Positions 32,923 to 47,514 of a stretch of 64,000 bases of DNA are shown piece by piece. Origin of the DNA: Lysobacter ciconiae (GTDB lineage: Bacteria > Pseudomonadota > Gammaproteobacteria > Xanthomonadales > Xanthomonadaceae). Numbering within the stretch: position 1 is the stretch's first letter; every line of letters starts with the position of its first letter. The position numbers and the translations under genes were made by a program. The notes beneath the pieces are model-generated. The model was given only the letters and a program-made list of their open reading frames with translations. It did no database searches and was not told the origin of the DNA. The stretch lies in NCBI RefSeq assembly GCF_015209725.1, contig NZ_CP063656.1:1657001-1721000 (forward strand). The letters run 5' to 3'.

Positions 32923-32950
32923 TTGTGAACGCTACCGGCGGCCCTATACT
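32923..32950 (+). promoter_or_regulatory. Sigma-70 type promoter of ssrA
   Basis: TTGTGA (32923-32928), a 16-bp spacer and TATACT (32945-32950) lie 27 bp upstream of the mature tmRNA 5' end. The -10 matches consensus at five of six positions and the -35 at four of six. Confidence 0.65.
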
Positions 32951-32977
32951 GGGCAGGTCAGCAATCTTGTAGTCCCC

Positions 32978-33331
32978 GGGGGTGCATTGGCTTCGACGGG
33001 GGTCGCGAAATCGCTTGGCGCATGCCGAGGGGGTAGCTTTCCTCGTAAATCCAGCTGCAAACTTCTAGTTGCCAACGACGACAACTACGCACTGGCCGCT
33101 TAAGGCCTAAGCCCCGAAATCGCTTGTGTCCGTGCTCGCGACGTAGGGTAATTATCACGGAATCGCCGGGAGTGGTTGCCTGTCAGCACCCGGTTAACCC
33201 AAAGCAGGCTGGTTCCCGGATGCGCTTCGCGCACCGTGCTGTTCGGGAACGAGATCCAACGGTGAGCTAAGCATGTAGTGCCGGGGATGGAGTGCCTTCG
33301 GACGGGGGTTCGAATCCCCCCACCTCCACCA
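32978..33331 (+). ncRNA. ssrA: Transfer-messenger RNA (tmRNA, 10Sa RNA), one-piece
   Basis: A 354-nt one-piece tmRNA. The 5' acceptor strand GGGGGTG (32978-32984) pairs with CACCTCC before the encoded ACCA end at 33328-33331. The conserved CGACGGGGGTCGCGAA and GCATGCCGAGGG blocks are present, and the T-arm GGTTCGAATCC is near the 3' end. The tag reading frame starts at the resume codon GCC 33071 and encodes ANDDNYALAA with stop TAA at 33101-33103. With the uncoded Ala the peptide is AANDDNYALAA. It rescues stalled ribosomes with SmpB. Confidence 0.97.
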
Positions 33332-33339
33332 ATCTGCAA

Positions 33340-33376
33340 CGCAAACGGGCCGCCCACAGCGGCCCGTTTGCGTTTG
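33340..33376 (+). terminator. Intrinsic terminator of ssrA
   Basis: A perfect 14-bp stem (33340-33353 with 33359-33372) with loop CCACA is followed by TTTG. It starts 9 bp after the CCA end. It may also stop the convergent kinase transcript. Confidence 0.8.
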
Positions 33377-33394
33377 CGTCCTCGCGTCTGCGCG

Positions 33395-34111
33395 CTAGCC
33401 TTCGACTTCGGCTGGCGCGGTTGGCAGCCGCACCCGGATCAGGGCGTTGCCCTGCGCTGTGTCCGCCGCCTGGATCTCGCCGCCGTGGGCGATCGCGATT
33501 TCGCGCGCGATCAACAGGCGCATGCCCAGCCCTTCGTCAAATGGCGCGGCCTCGGCAACGGCGAACAGCCCTGCGCGCTCACCGGCGGCCCAGCGGGCAG
33601 CGGGCGTTGCGATCTCCAGCACCACCTCATTACCGTGGGCATGGGCGCGTAGCGAAACCGCACCGTCCGGGTCGCGGGCCTGCATGAAGGCGAACAGGGT
33701 GGCGAGCATCTGCACCAGCCGCTGGGCATCGCCGTCGATGGCGACCTCCTCCAGCGCGGTGTCCACGGTGATGTCCACGGCGGGGCCGGAGGAAGCGGCG
33801 GCCAGATCCACGACCAGCGCCGGTGCGACCGGCACCCTTCGCCCGACCAGGCGTGAGCGGCGCGCGCGCATCCAGTCCGACACCTCCTGCACCATGGTGC
33901 TCAGGCGCGTGGTCTGGCGGTCGATGATCGACAGCAGCTCATCGCGTTGCGCCGCTTCCAGCTCGGGACGACGGAGCAGATAGGTCGCGGTCTGCAGCGG
34001 CGAGAGCGGTCCGCGCAGGTCGTGCGCCAGGCGATCCAGCAGCAGGTCGGAAGCGCTGAAGTCCCCGTCTTCCGTGGTCAGCGGGGGATCGAGCTTCGAA
34101 GGCTCAGCCAT
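33395..34111 (-). CDS. Histidine-kinase-like protein with intact DHp His but degenerate ATP-binding domain (possible phosphotransferase)
   Basis: A 238-residue soluble protein. A HisKA/DHp helix carries phospho-acceptor His30 in LAHDLRGPLSPLQTATYLL. The region where a HATPase should be lacks the N-box Asn (QMLATLFAFMQAR) and has no DxGxG box. Only a G2-like segment (GLGMRLLIAREIAIAHGGEI) remains. Spo0B and ChpT have the same design, a DHp with a non-functional ATP domain, and act as phosphotransfer proteins. The gene overlaps the upstream hybrid kinase by 8 bp, so it is co-translated with two hybrid kinases that need an HPt. A residual ATPase cannot be excluded. Confidence 0.75.
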   Translation of the reverse strand: MAEPSKLDPPLTTEDGDFSASDLLLDRLAHDLRGPLSPLQTATYLLRRPELEAAQRDELLSIIDRQTTRLSTMVQEVSDWMRARRSRLVGRRVPVAPALVVDLAAASSGPAVDITVDTALEEVAIDGDAQRLVQMLATLFAFMQARDPDGAVSLRAHAHGNEVVLEIATPAARWAAGERAGLFAVAEAAPFDEGLGMRLLIAREIAIAHGGEIQAADTAQGNALIRVRLPTAPAEVEG

Positions 34112-35827
34112 TGGCGGATCCTCCGACACAGCAGGCGCGCGGTGGCGCGCTGCACAGCCGCTCGATGGCTTCCAGCAACGGCGGCTTGACCAGGTGCTCG
34201 TCAAAGCCCGCCTCATGCGTGCGCAGCCGGTCCTCGGGCTGGCCCCAACCGGTTACCGCGACGATCGTCGGCTCGGGCACACCTGGCAAGCCGCGCAGCT
34301 GCGGTGCCAGGTCGTAGCCGCTCAGGCCGGGCATGCCGACATCCAGGAAGACGAGTTCCGGGCGGAACGCCTGCACTTCGGCGACCACCGCGTGCGGGTC
34401 GTACAGGCGCCGCACGTCGTGGCCGAGCAGCTGCACCATCATCGCCAGCGTGTCGGCCGCGTCGCGGTTGTCGTCGACCACCAGCACGCGCCGGGCCACA
34501 TTGCCGGACGACTCCGGCAGCGGCATGGTTACCGGCTCCTCGACGGAGGCCGGCGCCAGCAGGGGGAGCGTGACCGTGAAGGTGGCGCCGCGACCGATGC
34601 CCTCACTGGAGACAGAGACCTCGCCGCCGTGCAGCTCCGCCAGCCGGCGCACCAGCGTCAGGCCGATGCCGAGTCCACCGTGGGTCCGGTCGACCGCGGT
34701 CTCCACCTGCGAGAACATCTCGAAGATGCGTTCCACCTCGCCGGCTTCCAGGCCAATCCCGGAGTCACGGACCTCCACCTGCGCGCGGTCGCCGAGCACG
34801 CGCGCGCGCAGCTCGATGCGGCCGTCGGGTTCGGAGTACTTGGCGGCGTTGTTGAGCAGGTTGGCGAACACCTGCGACAACCGCGCCTGGTCGGCGACCA
34901 GCGGCACGGCCTGCTCGGGCAGGTGCACCACCAGCGCGTGCCGGCCTTGTTCGATCAACGGACGCGCGGTCTCGACGGCGCATTCCACGATCTCGCGCAG
35001 CGATGTCGCGTCCTTGCGCAGGGTGAGCTTGGCCTGGCTGATCCGCGCAATGTCGAGCAGGTCATCGATCAGTCGCACCATCAGCGCCAGCTGCCGCTCC
35101 ATCAGTGCCAACAGCTCGCCGTCCACCGGGGTGGACATGCGCAGCACGGCCAGCGCGTTCTGCAGCGGTGCCAGCGGGTTGCGCAGCTCGTGCGCCAGCG
35201 TCGCGAGGAACTCGTCCTTGCGCCGCCCCACTTCCCTGAGCAACTGCTCGATGCGGCCGCGCTCGGCCACCTCGTCCTGCAGCACGCTGTTCTGGATCTC
35301 CAGGGTCGCGTTGGCACTGCGCAGCGATTCGTTCAGCACCGCAAGCTCGCGCGCCTTCTCGGTCTGCAGGGCCAGGTTGGCCGATTCGAGCTGGGCGTTG
35401 GTGGCTTCCAGTTCCAGCCGCTTGCGATGCAATTCGGCCAGCACCACGACCTTGCTGCGCAGGATCTCCGGGATCACCGGCACCATCACGTAGTCCACCG
35501 CGCCCAGCTTGTAGCCGCGCAGGCGATCCATGTCGGTGACATTCACGGCGGTGACGAAAATGATCGGGGTTTTTTCGAAACGCGGGTGCTGGTGGATCAT
35601 GCTGGCGGTCTCAAACCCGTCCATCCCGGGCATGTTGACGTCCAGCAGGATCAGCGCGTAGTCGTCCTCCATGAGGCGGCCCAGCGCTTCGACACCGGAG
35701 CGGGCATCGACCAGTTCCTCGCCCAAGGGCTCCAGGATCGCGCGGTAGGTCAGCAGCCTGCCGGGCTGGTCATCGACCAGCAGGATCTTGACCGGCGCGC
35801 TGGTGGCCGCGGCTTCGCAGGGGACGC

Positions 35828-35843
<16 letters not shown>
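34104..35843 (-). CDS. Hybrid histidine kinase REC-HisKA-HATPase-REC
   Basis: A 579-residue cytoplasmic protein. The N-terminal receiver has Asp68 (LLDVNMPGMDG), but the usual Lys of the KP motif is Val (DYVMVPVIPE). A coiled coil lies at about 132-210. HisKA has His218 in LATLAHELRNPLAPL. The HATPase has N box NLLNNAAKYS, DSGIGL and GGLGIGL. The C-terminal receiver has Asp501 (FLDVGMPGLSG). No sensor or DNA-binding domain is present, so input comes through the first receiver. It overlaps its neighbours on both sides (16 bp upstream, 8 bp downstream), which indicates tight co-expression with the poly-HAMP kinase. Confidence 0.92.
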
Positions 35844-41284
<5,441 letters not shown>

Positions 41285-41442
41285 GTTTCCTTCCCCCCGA
41301 ACCTGCCACCGGATGCGCAGGATCGCCTGTCAAATTTTTGAGACGCTACCGCACGTCCAGTGACGATATTTTCACAGATCGGCTTCACGCACGCACAGGC
41401 GCAGGAAATGGTAAAAACGACGGCTTGGTCCGGGAGACGGAA

Positions 41443-41922
41443 ATGGATTGGAGCGCGCAGCTGCACGTGATCATGGGCACCGCCATCGCGATGGTGCTGG
41501 GCGGGATGGTCGGTTTCGAGCGCGAGCTCAAGAACCGCCCCGCAGGCTTCCGCACCCACATGCTGGTGGCCGGCGCGGCGGCGTTGCTTGTCGGCATCGG
41601 ACTGATGAGCCTGCACAACCCGAACGTTGTTGGAGTCCTGCCGCCGGAGCAACTGCGGATGGATCCGCTGCGCCTGGTGGAATCGGTGATCGCCGGCGTG
41701 GCATTCATCGGTGCGGGCACGATCTTCGCCAGCCGCGCGTCCAAGGCGGTCGTCGGCATCACCACCGCCGCATCCTTGCTGATGGTGGCGGTGATCGGCA
41801 TTGCGACCGGGTTGCAGTACTACCTGTTGGCGATCTCGGCGACGGTGCTGACGCTGCTGGTGTTGACCGTGCTGAAGTGGATGGAAGGCAAGTTCCGCAA
41901 GGAACACGTCGACGCCGGCTAG
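41443..41922 (+). CDS. MgtC/SapB family inner-membrane protein
   Basis: A 159-residue protein with four to five hydrophobic segments and the family signature GGMVGFERELKNRPAGFRTHMLV, then IAGVAFIGAGTI and KAVVGITTAASLLMVAVIG. MgtC proteins inhibit the F1Fo ATP synthase and support growth in low Mg2+ or inside host cells. The short form lacking the C-terminal ACT-like domain is widespread in free-living bacteria, and its role is less clear. GGGAGAC precedes the ATG at 41443. It is divergent from the poly-HAMP kinase across 158 bp. Confidence 0.9.
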   Translation: MDWSAQLHVIMGTAIAMVLGGMVGFERELKNRPAGFRTHMLVAGAAALLVGIGLMSLHNPNVVGVLPPEQLRMDPLRLVESVIAGVAFIGAGTIFASRASKAVVGITTAASLLMVAVIGIATGLQYYLLAISATVLTLLVLTVLKWMEGKFRKEHVDAG

Positions 41923-41944
41923 TCGGGGCCGTTCTCGCCGGACC

Positions 41945-43300
41945 TCAGACCACGCCCTGCGCCAGCATCGAATCGGCGACGCGGACAAACCCGGCCACGT
42001 TGGCGCCGTCCAGATAGCTCAAATTCCCGGCCTTGTGCATGCCGTGCTCGACGCAGGCGGCGTGGATGCCCTTCATGATCTGGTGCAGGCGAAGGTCCAC
42101 CTCCTCGGCGGACCAGCACAGGCGCGCGGCGTTCTGGCTCATCTCCAGCCCCGAGGTGGCGACCCCGCCGGCGTTGCTCGCCTTGCCCGGCGCATACAGC
42201 ACGCCGGCTTCCTCAAACGCCCGCGCAGCCTCCAGCGAAGACGGCATGTTCGCGCCTTCGGCCACGCAGATCACGCCGTTGCGGATCAGCAGTTGGGCGT
42301 CATCGTGGTCGATCTCGTTCTGGGTCGCGCACGGCAGGGCCACATCCACCGGCACGCTCCAGGGGCGCACGCCGGGCACGAAGCGCGCACCGATGCGCTC
42401 GGCGTATTCGCTGACGCGGCCGTAGTGCTCGTTCTTGATGTCCATCAGCTCGGCCAGCTTGTCGGGCGTGAAACCCTCATCGTCGATCACCGTGCCGCTG
42501 GAGTCTGACACCGTGACCACCTTCGCCCCGAGCTCCATCGCCTTCTCGATCGCGTACTGGGCGACGTTGCCCGAGCCCGACACCGAGACGCGCAGGCCGT
42601 CCAGCGAGGCGCCCTTGCGCGCCAGCATCTCCTCGACGAAATACACGGTGCCGTAGCCGGTGGCCTGCGGTCGGATCAGTGAACCGCCATGCGAGAGGCC
42701 CTTGCCGGTGAATACGCAGTCGGCCCGGTTGCCGAGCTTTTTCATCATGCCGACCATGTAGCCGATCTCGCGGCTGCCCACGCCGATGTCGCCGGCCGGA
42801 ATGTCGGTGTTCGCGCCGATATGCCGGTACAGCTCGGTAATGAAGGCCTGGCAGAAACGCATGATCTCGAAAGGACTCTTGCCCTTGGGATCAAAGTCCG
42901 AGCCGCCCTTGGCGCCGCCCATCGGCAGCATGGTCAGCGCGTTCTTGAAGGTCTGCTCGAAGGCCAGGAACTTCAGTACCGAAAGGTTGACCGACGGGTG
43001 GAAACGCAGGCCGCCCTTGTAGGGTCCCAGCGCGAGACTGTGCTGGACCCGATAGCCGCGATTGACCCGCACCTGCCCGTGGTCGTCGACCCAGGGCACG
43101 CGGAAGATGATCGTCCGCTCCGGCTCGACCATCCGCTCCAGCACCCCGTAGCGGACGTACTTCGGGTGGTTCTCAATGAACGGCCAGACGCTCGCCACCA
43201 CTTCGGTGACCGCTTGCAGGAACTCGGTCTCGCCCGGGTTTCGCTCGGCAACGTAGGCCAGGAAATCGCCTGCGGACTGGAACGTGTTGGCCATCGGCAT
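41945..43300 (-). CDS. gdhA: NADP-type glutamate dehydrogenase
   Basis: A 451-residue enzyme that aminates 2-oxoglutarate to glutamate. It has the family motif PMGGAKGGSDFDPKGKS with the catalytic Lys, followed by the Rossmann segment VSGSGNVAQYAIEKA. Its length equals the hexameric small GDH class. The start at 43300 begins MPMANTFQ; a second Met is two codons in. It is convergent with mgtC at 22 bp. Upstream lie the terminator and 3' end of the OmpA-family gene, so it needs its own promoter in the 122-bp gap. Confidence 0.96.
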   Translation of the reverse strand: MPMANTFQSAGDFLAYVAERNPGETEFLQAVTEVVASVWPFIENHPKYVRYGVLERMVEPERTIIFRVPWVDDHGQVRVNRGYRVQHSLALGPYKGGLRFHPSVNLSVLKFLAFEQTFKNALTMLPMGGAKGGSDFDPKGKSPFEIMRFCQAFITELYRHIGANTDIPAGDIGVGSREIGYMVGMMKKLGNRADCVFTGKGLSHGGSLIRPQATGYGTVYFVEEMLARKGASLDGLRVSVSGSGNVAQYAIEKAMELGAKVVTVSDSSGTVIDDEGFTPDKLAELMDIKNEHYGRVSEYAERIGARFVPGVRPWSVPVDVALPCATQNEIDHDDAQLLIRNGVICVAEGANMPSSLEAARAFEEAGVLYAPGKASNAGGVATSGLEMSQNAARLCWSAEEVDLRLHQIMKGIHAACVEHGMHKAGNLSYLDGANVAGFVRVADSMLAQGVV

Positions 43301-43372
43301 TCCATGAATGAGCTCAATTCATGCTGCACCGCAACACGCCGGGCTGTCAATCTTTGTCCGTACATACAACAG

Positions 43373-43398
43373 GAAACGGGCCCCGCAGGGCCCGTTTC
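43373..43398 (-). terminator. Intrinsic terminator of the OmpA-family gene
   Basis: A perfect 11-bp stem (43373-43383 with 43388-43398) with a 4-nt loop is followed on the minus strand by CTGTTGTATG. It lies 25 bp beyond the stop of the OmpA-family gene. Confidence 0.65.
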
Positions 43399-43422
43399 AT
43401 TACGCTGGCGAACGCTGTGCGA

Positions 43423-44127
43423 TCACGAGCGCAGCGGCACCAGCGTCAACTCCACGCGGCGGTTCATCGCACGGCCCGACTCGGTGTCGTTGCTCGCGAT
43501 CGGCCGCGACTTGCCCGCGCCAGTGATGATGAACCGGTCACGCACCACACCGCGCGACATCAGATAGTTGCCCACCGACTCGGCGCGACGCACCGACAGG
43601 GCCTGGTTGTAGGAATCCGAGCCCACGCTGTCAGTGTGGCCGGCGACCTCGATGATGGTCTGGTTGTACTCGCTCAGGGTGCGCGCCAGGTTGTCCAGCA
43701 CCGGGTAGAACTGCGGCTGCAGGTCGCTCTTGTCAAAACCGAAGGTGATGTTGTCGGGCATGTTCAGGGTGATGTTGTCGCCCTGGCGCACGATGTCCAC
43801 GCCGGTTCCGGCCATCTGGTCGCGCAGCGCGCGCTCCTGGCGGTCCTGGTAGTTGCCGATCGCGCCGCCGGCCAGGCCGCCGACGCCCGCACCGACCAGC
43901 GCGCGCTGGCGACGCTCGGTGGCGTCACTGCCGCTCAGCAGGCCGGCGACGACGCCCGCAACCGCGCCAATTGCCGCGCCCTGCTTGGTCTTCGCGTTGG
44001 GATCATGCGGCTGCTGCTGGCCGTACGGGTCCTGGCCGCCGTAGTAACCGCCACCAGTGGTGGCACAACCGGCGAGCATCGCGCCCATGACGGCAGCGGC
44101 AAGAATGTATTTGGTCGGATTTTTCAT
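43423..44127 (-). CDS. OmpA-family outer-membrane lipoprotein with glycine-zipper segment (YiaD-like)
   Basis: A 234-residue lipoprotein. Lipobox LAGC has Cys21. A Gly/Tyr/Gln-rich linker is followed by two glycine-zipper blocks (GAAIGAVAGVVAGLL and GAGVGGLAGGAIGN) that could span a membrane. The C-terminal OmpA-like domain carries the peptidoglycan-binding motif VAGHTDSVGSDSYNQALSVRRAESV and NRRVEL. It likely links the outer membrane to the cell wall. ATG 44125-44127 has AGGA seven bases upstream, better than the GTG at 44133. It is followed by a clear terminator. Confidence 0.92.
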   Translation of the reverse strand: MKNPTKYILAAAVMGAMLAGCATTGGGYYGGQDPYGQQQPHDPNAKTKQGAAIGAVAGVVAGLLSGSDATERRQRALVGAGVGGLAGGAIGNYQDRQERALRDQMAGTGVDIVRQGDNITLNMPDNITFGFDKSDLQPQFYPVLDNLARTLSEYNQTIIEVAGHTDSVGSDSYNQALSVRRAESVGNYLMSRGVVRDRFIITGAGKSRPIASNDTESGRAMNRRVELTLVPLRS

Positions 44128-44332
44128 GAGCACGTCCTATTCAGTCGGGATGACATGGATACCAGGGCAACGGTACCGACTCACAAGTATGAACGGGGTG
44201 ACGATCCCCGCCGCGTTCAGTTTCCGTCCGGAAAACCACGCGTCTGTCCGGACCGCGCCGCGCACTGCGTGAGAGAGGGAATGCGGCGCCGCGCGCTCAC
44301 CGCCGCGGTCACCCAAGGGAAACGCACGCCGC

Positions 44333-44995
44333 ATGGCCAATCCGTCCGCCCTCGCCTACCACCTGCGCGAACTGGCGATCGCGCTCGATCCGCAGTCGCC
44401 GCTGCATGCGATGCCGGACGTGCGGGGCGCAGACCGTGCGGTGCTGGACATCGGCTGCGGCATCGGCCAGACACTCGCCGCGTGCGGCACCGTGCCCGGT
44501 CGGCGGCTGGTGGGCCTGGACGTCGACCGTGAGTGCTTGGACTACGGAGCCCGGCGGTTCGCGCACATTGACTTCGTCGTCGGCAGGGCCGAACGGCTGC
44601 CGTTCCAGGACGGGGCGTTCGACCTGGCGGTTTCGCGCGTCGCGTTGCCGTATTCCGACCTTGGCCGATCGCTGGACGAGATCGCGCGGGTACTGGTTCC
44701 CAACGGACGGGTCTGGCTGACCCTGCACCCGTTTGCCACGACGTGGTTGCACTTCGTTCAATCGCTGCGCGGCGGCGATTTTCGCGATGTCGTGTTTCGC
44801 GGCTATGTCATGGCCAACGGGCTGCTCTTCCATTGCCTCGGCAGGCAGCTGCGATTCCCGTTCAACCAGCGCTGCGAGTCATTCCAGACCGTGGGCGGCA
44901 TGCGACGCGGCCTGCGGAAGGCAGGATTCACCGACATCCATATCCAGCGGGGTCGGCACTTCCTCTGCACCGCCCGCAAGCGGGCCGGTGACTGA
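44333..44995 (+). CDS. Class I SAM-dependent methyltransferase (UbiE/type 11-like)
   Basis: A 220-residue protein. Motif I is VLDIGCGIGQTLAACG (about 37-52), an acidic loop (VGLDVDREC) binds the ribose, and motif III-like LPFQDGAFDLAVSRVALPY and DEIARVLVPNGRVWLTLHP follow. This is the methyltransferase type 11 fold. The substrate cannot be predicted. It is divergent from the OmpA-family gene and ends 2 bp from dnaB, so it probably has no operon partner. Confidence 0.85.
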   Translation: MANPSALAYHLRELAIALDPQSPLHAMPDVRGADRAVLDIGCGIGQTLAACGTVPGRRLVGLDVDRECLDYGARRFAHIDFVVGRAERLPFQDGAFDLAVSRVALPYSDLGRSLDEIARVLVPNGRVWLTLHPFATTWLHFVQSLRGGDFRDVVFRGYVMANGLLFHCLGRQLRFPFNQRCESFQTVGGMRRGLRKAGFTDIHIQRGRHFLCTARKRAGD

Positions 44996-44997
44996 CG

Positions 44998-46422
44998 TTA
45001 TTCGAAGCTGCCCGCCGCGTCGTGCGAGAGGTTGTCGAAACGCGTGTATTCGCCGAAGAATTTCAGCTTGATCGATCCGGTCGGGCCGTTTCGCTGCTTG
45101 CCGATGATGATCTCGGCCAGGCCCTTGTCGGGCGAGTTTTCCTTGTTGTAGTAGTCATCCCGGTAGATGAACATGATCACGTCCGCGTCCTGCTCGATGG
45201 CGCCGGACTCGCGCAGATCGGCCATCACCGGGCGCTTGTCGGTGCGGGTCTCCAGCGATCGGTTGAGCTGGGACAGCGCGATCACCGGGACGTTGAGTTC
45301 CTTGGCGAGGTGCTTCAGCGAGCGGGAGATCTCCGAGATCTCCGTCGCACGGTTCTCGGTGTTGCCCGGCACCGCCATCAGCTGCAGGTAGTCGACCACC
45401 ACCAGGCCCAGGTCGTGCTCGCGCTTGAGACGGCGCGCCTTGGCCCGCAGCGAGTCGGGCGACAGGCCGGGCGTATCGTCGATGAAGATCTTGGATTCCT
45501 TCAGCATCCGGATCGCGCTGGTGACCCGGCTCCAGTCCTCGTCCTCCAGCTGGCCGGTGCGCAGGCGCTGCGCGTTGACGCGGCCGTTGGAGGAAATCAG
45601 GCGCAAGGCGAGCTGGCTGGCCGACATCTCCATCGAGAACACCGCGACCGCCTTCTTGCTCTTGATCGCCGCGTACTCGGCGATATTGAGTGCCAGCGTG
45701 GTTTTCCCCATCGCCGGGCGCGCCGCCAGGATCAGCAGGTCGGTCGGCTGCAGGCCGGCGGTCATCTCGTCCAGCTCGGTGTAGCCGGTGGACAGGCCGG
45801 TGACCGAGCCGCCCGCCGCGTAGCGCGTCTGCAGCACGTCGAAGGCTTCCGACAGCGCGGTGTTGATCGCGGTGAAATCGGTGCGCCCGCGTGCGCCAGC
45901 CTCGGCGATTGCAAAGACCTGCTGCTCGGCCGCCGACAGGATCTCGCTGCTCTCGCGCCCCTCGGGCTGGAAGCCGTCGTTGACGATCGTGGTGCCGACC
46001 TCGATCAATTTGCGCAGCACCGCCTTGTCGCGAACGATCTCGGCGTAGGCCTTGATGTTGGCAGCCGAGGGGGTCGTGCTCGCCAGCTCGATCAGGTAGG
46101 CGCCGCCGGCGACCTGCTCGCCCTCGCCGATCGACTCGAACCACTCGCCCAGCGTGACCGCGTCGAACGGCTTGCTCTTTTCGGCCAGCTCGCGGATCGC
46201 CCGGAAGATCAGCTGATGGTCGCGGCGGTAGAAGTCGTGCTCGCCGATGCTGTCACCGACGATGTCGTACGCCTCGGGCGCAAGCATCAATCCGCCTAGC
46301 ACCGCCTGCTCGGCCTCGATCGACTGGGGCGGCACGCGCAGCTGGTCGAGCCGCTGGTCGGCGCGGCTCTCGAAGCGGGAATCGCCGCGGTGTTCACCGC
46401 GGTAGCCGGGACGTGCACTCAT
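44998..46422 (-). CDS. dnaB: Replicative DNA helicase DnaB
   Basis: A 474-residue hexameric helicase. The N-terminal domain (about 25-125) begins RVPPQSIEAEQAVLGGLM and is followed by the linker. The RecA-like motor carries Walker A (AARPAMGKTTLAL), Walker B (LGLVVVDYLQLM) and the arginine region (ESGAIEQDADVIMFIYRDDYYN). No intein or insert is present. Start 46422 (MSARPGYRG) is chosen; longer in-frame upstream codons are not family-like. A perfect DnaA box lies about 95 bp upstream. Confidence 0.97.
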   Translation of the reverse strand: MSARPGYRGEHRGDSRFESRADQRLDQLRVPPQSIEAEQAVLGGLMLAPEAYDIVGDSIGEHDFYRRDHQLIFRAIRELAEKSKPFDAVTLGEWFESIGEGEQVAGGAYLIELASTTPSAANIKAYAEIVRDKAVLRKLIEVGTTIVNDGFQPEGRESSEILSAAEQQVFAIAEAGARGRTDFTAINTALSEAFDVLQTRYAAGGSVTGLSTGYTELDEMTAGLQPTDLLILAARPAMGKTTLALNIAEYAAIKSKKAVAVFSMEMSASQLALRLISSNGRVNAQRLRTGQLEDEDWSRVTSAIRMLKESKIFIDDTPGLSPDSLRAKARRLKREHDLGLVVVDYLQLMAVPGNTENRATEISEISRSLKHLAKELNVPVIALSQLNRSLETRTDKRPVMADLRESGAIEQDADVIMFIYRDDYYNKENSPDKGLAEIIIGKQRNGPTGSIKLKFFGEYTRFDNLSHDAAGSFE

Positions 46423-46516
46423 CGAGGGGAAATTCCTGACAGGGGCCGCGCGTCGCGGTCGACGCGGCCGAGCGCCCATCCTAGGGCCGGACGAGCGGGA
46501 GGGTTGCAGACAAGTC

Positions 46517-46525
46517 TGTGGATAA
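46517..46525 (-). promoter_or_regulatory. Consensus DnaA box upstream of dnaB
   Basis: TGTGGATAA on the plus strand is the exact reverse complement of the R1-type box TTATCCACA. It lies in the 276-bp dnaB-rplI gap, about 95 bp before the dnaB start. DnaA regulation of dnaB is an inference. A single 9-mer can occur by chance, but the location is apt. Confidence 0.55.
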
Positions 46526-46621
46526 CCGGTGGACAGCGCGGGACAACGTCCCACGAGCCTGTCCCCGCGGTGTCGCACCGGGCGCGACCGCGACGCTGGA
46601 GATCCGCATCTATATCGCGGA

Positions 46622-46649
46622 AACGCGAAAGGCACCTTGCGGTGCCCTT
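46622..46649 (-). terminator. Likely terminator of the rpsF-rpsR-rplI operon
   Basis: On the minus strand GGCACC, loop GCAA, GGTGCC (46646-46631) is followed by TTTCGCGTTT. The A/T bases flanking the stem pair partly. It lies 50 bp past the rplI stop. A further CCGGGC/GCCCGG hairpin (46670-46686) sits between it and the gene. Confidence 0.5.
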
Positions 46650-46698
46650 CGCTCGGACGATCTGGAGGACCGGGCTTGAGGCCCGGCCGCGGCCTTGA

Positions 46699-47151
46699 TC
46701 AGGCCAGCTCGCCTTCGACGATCACCGAGACGGTGCTCTCCACATCGGCGTGCAGGTGGATGACCACCTCGTAGGTGCCGGTGTGGCGGATCGCGCCCTC
46801 GCCCATGATCACCTCGGACTTCTCGACCGCGTAGCCGGCCTTGGTCAGCGCCTCGGCGACGTCGCGGGTGGTCACCGAACCGTACAGCTTGCCTTCGGTG
46901 GATGCGTTGGCGCGGATGGTGACTTCAGCACCTTCCAGCTTGGCCTGGCGGCTCTCGGCGTCGGCGTGCTGCGCCTTGGCCTTGGCTTCGTACTCGGCGC
47001 GGCGCGCCTCGAAGTCGGCCAGGTTGGCGGCGGTGGCCGGCGTGGCCTTGCCCTGCGGCACCAGGTAGTTGCGGCCGTAGCCGGGCTTGACGTCGACCTT
47101 GTCGCCGAGCTGGCCCAGGTTCTGCACGCTTTGGAGGAGGATCAGTTGCAT
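46699..47151 (-). CDS. rplI: 50S ribosomal protein L9
   Basis: A 150-residue protein starting MQLILLQSVQNLGQLGDKVDVKPGYGRNYLVPQGKA, the conserved L9 N-terminal domain. A long central helix (about 41-75) and the C-terminal domain follow. It is the last gene of rpsF-rpsR-rplI. Two hairpins in the 96-bp gap after rpsR may modulate its level. Confidence 0.97.
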   Translation of the reverse strand: MQLILLQSVQNLGQLGDKVDVKPGYGRNYLVPQGKATPATAANLADFEARRAEYEAKAKAQHADAESRQAKLEGAEVTIRANASTEGKLYGSVTTRDVAEALTKAGYAVEKSEVIMGEGAIRHTGTYEVVIHLHADVESTVSVIVEGELA

Positions 47152-47172
47152 GGTGTTGCTCCGTATTCGTTA

Positions 47173-47240
47173 GCGGGGCGAAAGGCCCCGCAACTGTGGC
47201 TGTCCGAACGGGCGCGTGCCCTGCCTCCGCAGGCGGAGGC
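47173..47240 (-). repeat. Two hairpins between rpsR and rplI
   Basis: GCCTCCGC/GCGGAGGC (47223-47240) with a 2-base loop lies just after the rpsR stop. GCGGGGC/GCCCCGC (47173-47191) with loop GAAAG follows 31 bp later. Neither has a U-run. They may be processing or partial attenuation elements. Confidence 0.5.
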
Positions 47241-47247
47241 GCCGGGA

Positions 47248-47478
47248 TCAGGCGTTGTGGTTGTCGGTGTACGGGATCAGGGCGAGGTAGCGCGCGCGCT
47301 TGATCGCCGTGGCCAGCTGGCGCTGGTAGCGCGCCTTGGTGCCGGTGACGCGGCTGGGAACGATCTTGCCGGTCTCGGTGATGTTCTGGCGCAGGGTGTT
47401 GAGATCCTTGTAATCGATCTCCTTCACGCCTTCAGCGGTGAACTTGCAGAACTTGCGGCGGCGGAAAAATTTGGACAT
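47248..47478 (-). CDS. rpsR: 30S ribosomal protein S18
   Basis: A 76-residue protein beginning MSKFFRRRKFCKFTAEG with the conserved KARYQRQLATAIKRARYLALIPY helix. It pairs with S6 on the 30S platform. It follows rpsF by 36 bp. No priB gene lies between rpsF and rpsR, in contrast to Enterobacteria. Confidence 0.98.
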   Translation of the reverse strand: MSKFFRRRKFCKFTAEGVKEIDYKDLNTLRQNITETGKIVPSRVTGTKARYQRQLATAIKRARYLALIPYTDNHNA

Positions 47479-47514
47479 GGGAATGCTGCTCCTGGAGGGG
47501 CGTGATCAGGCGGA

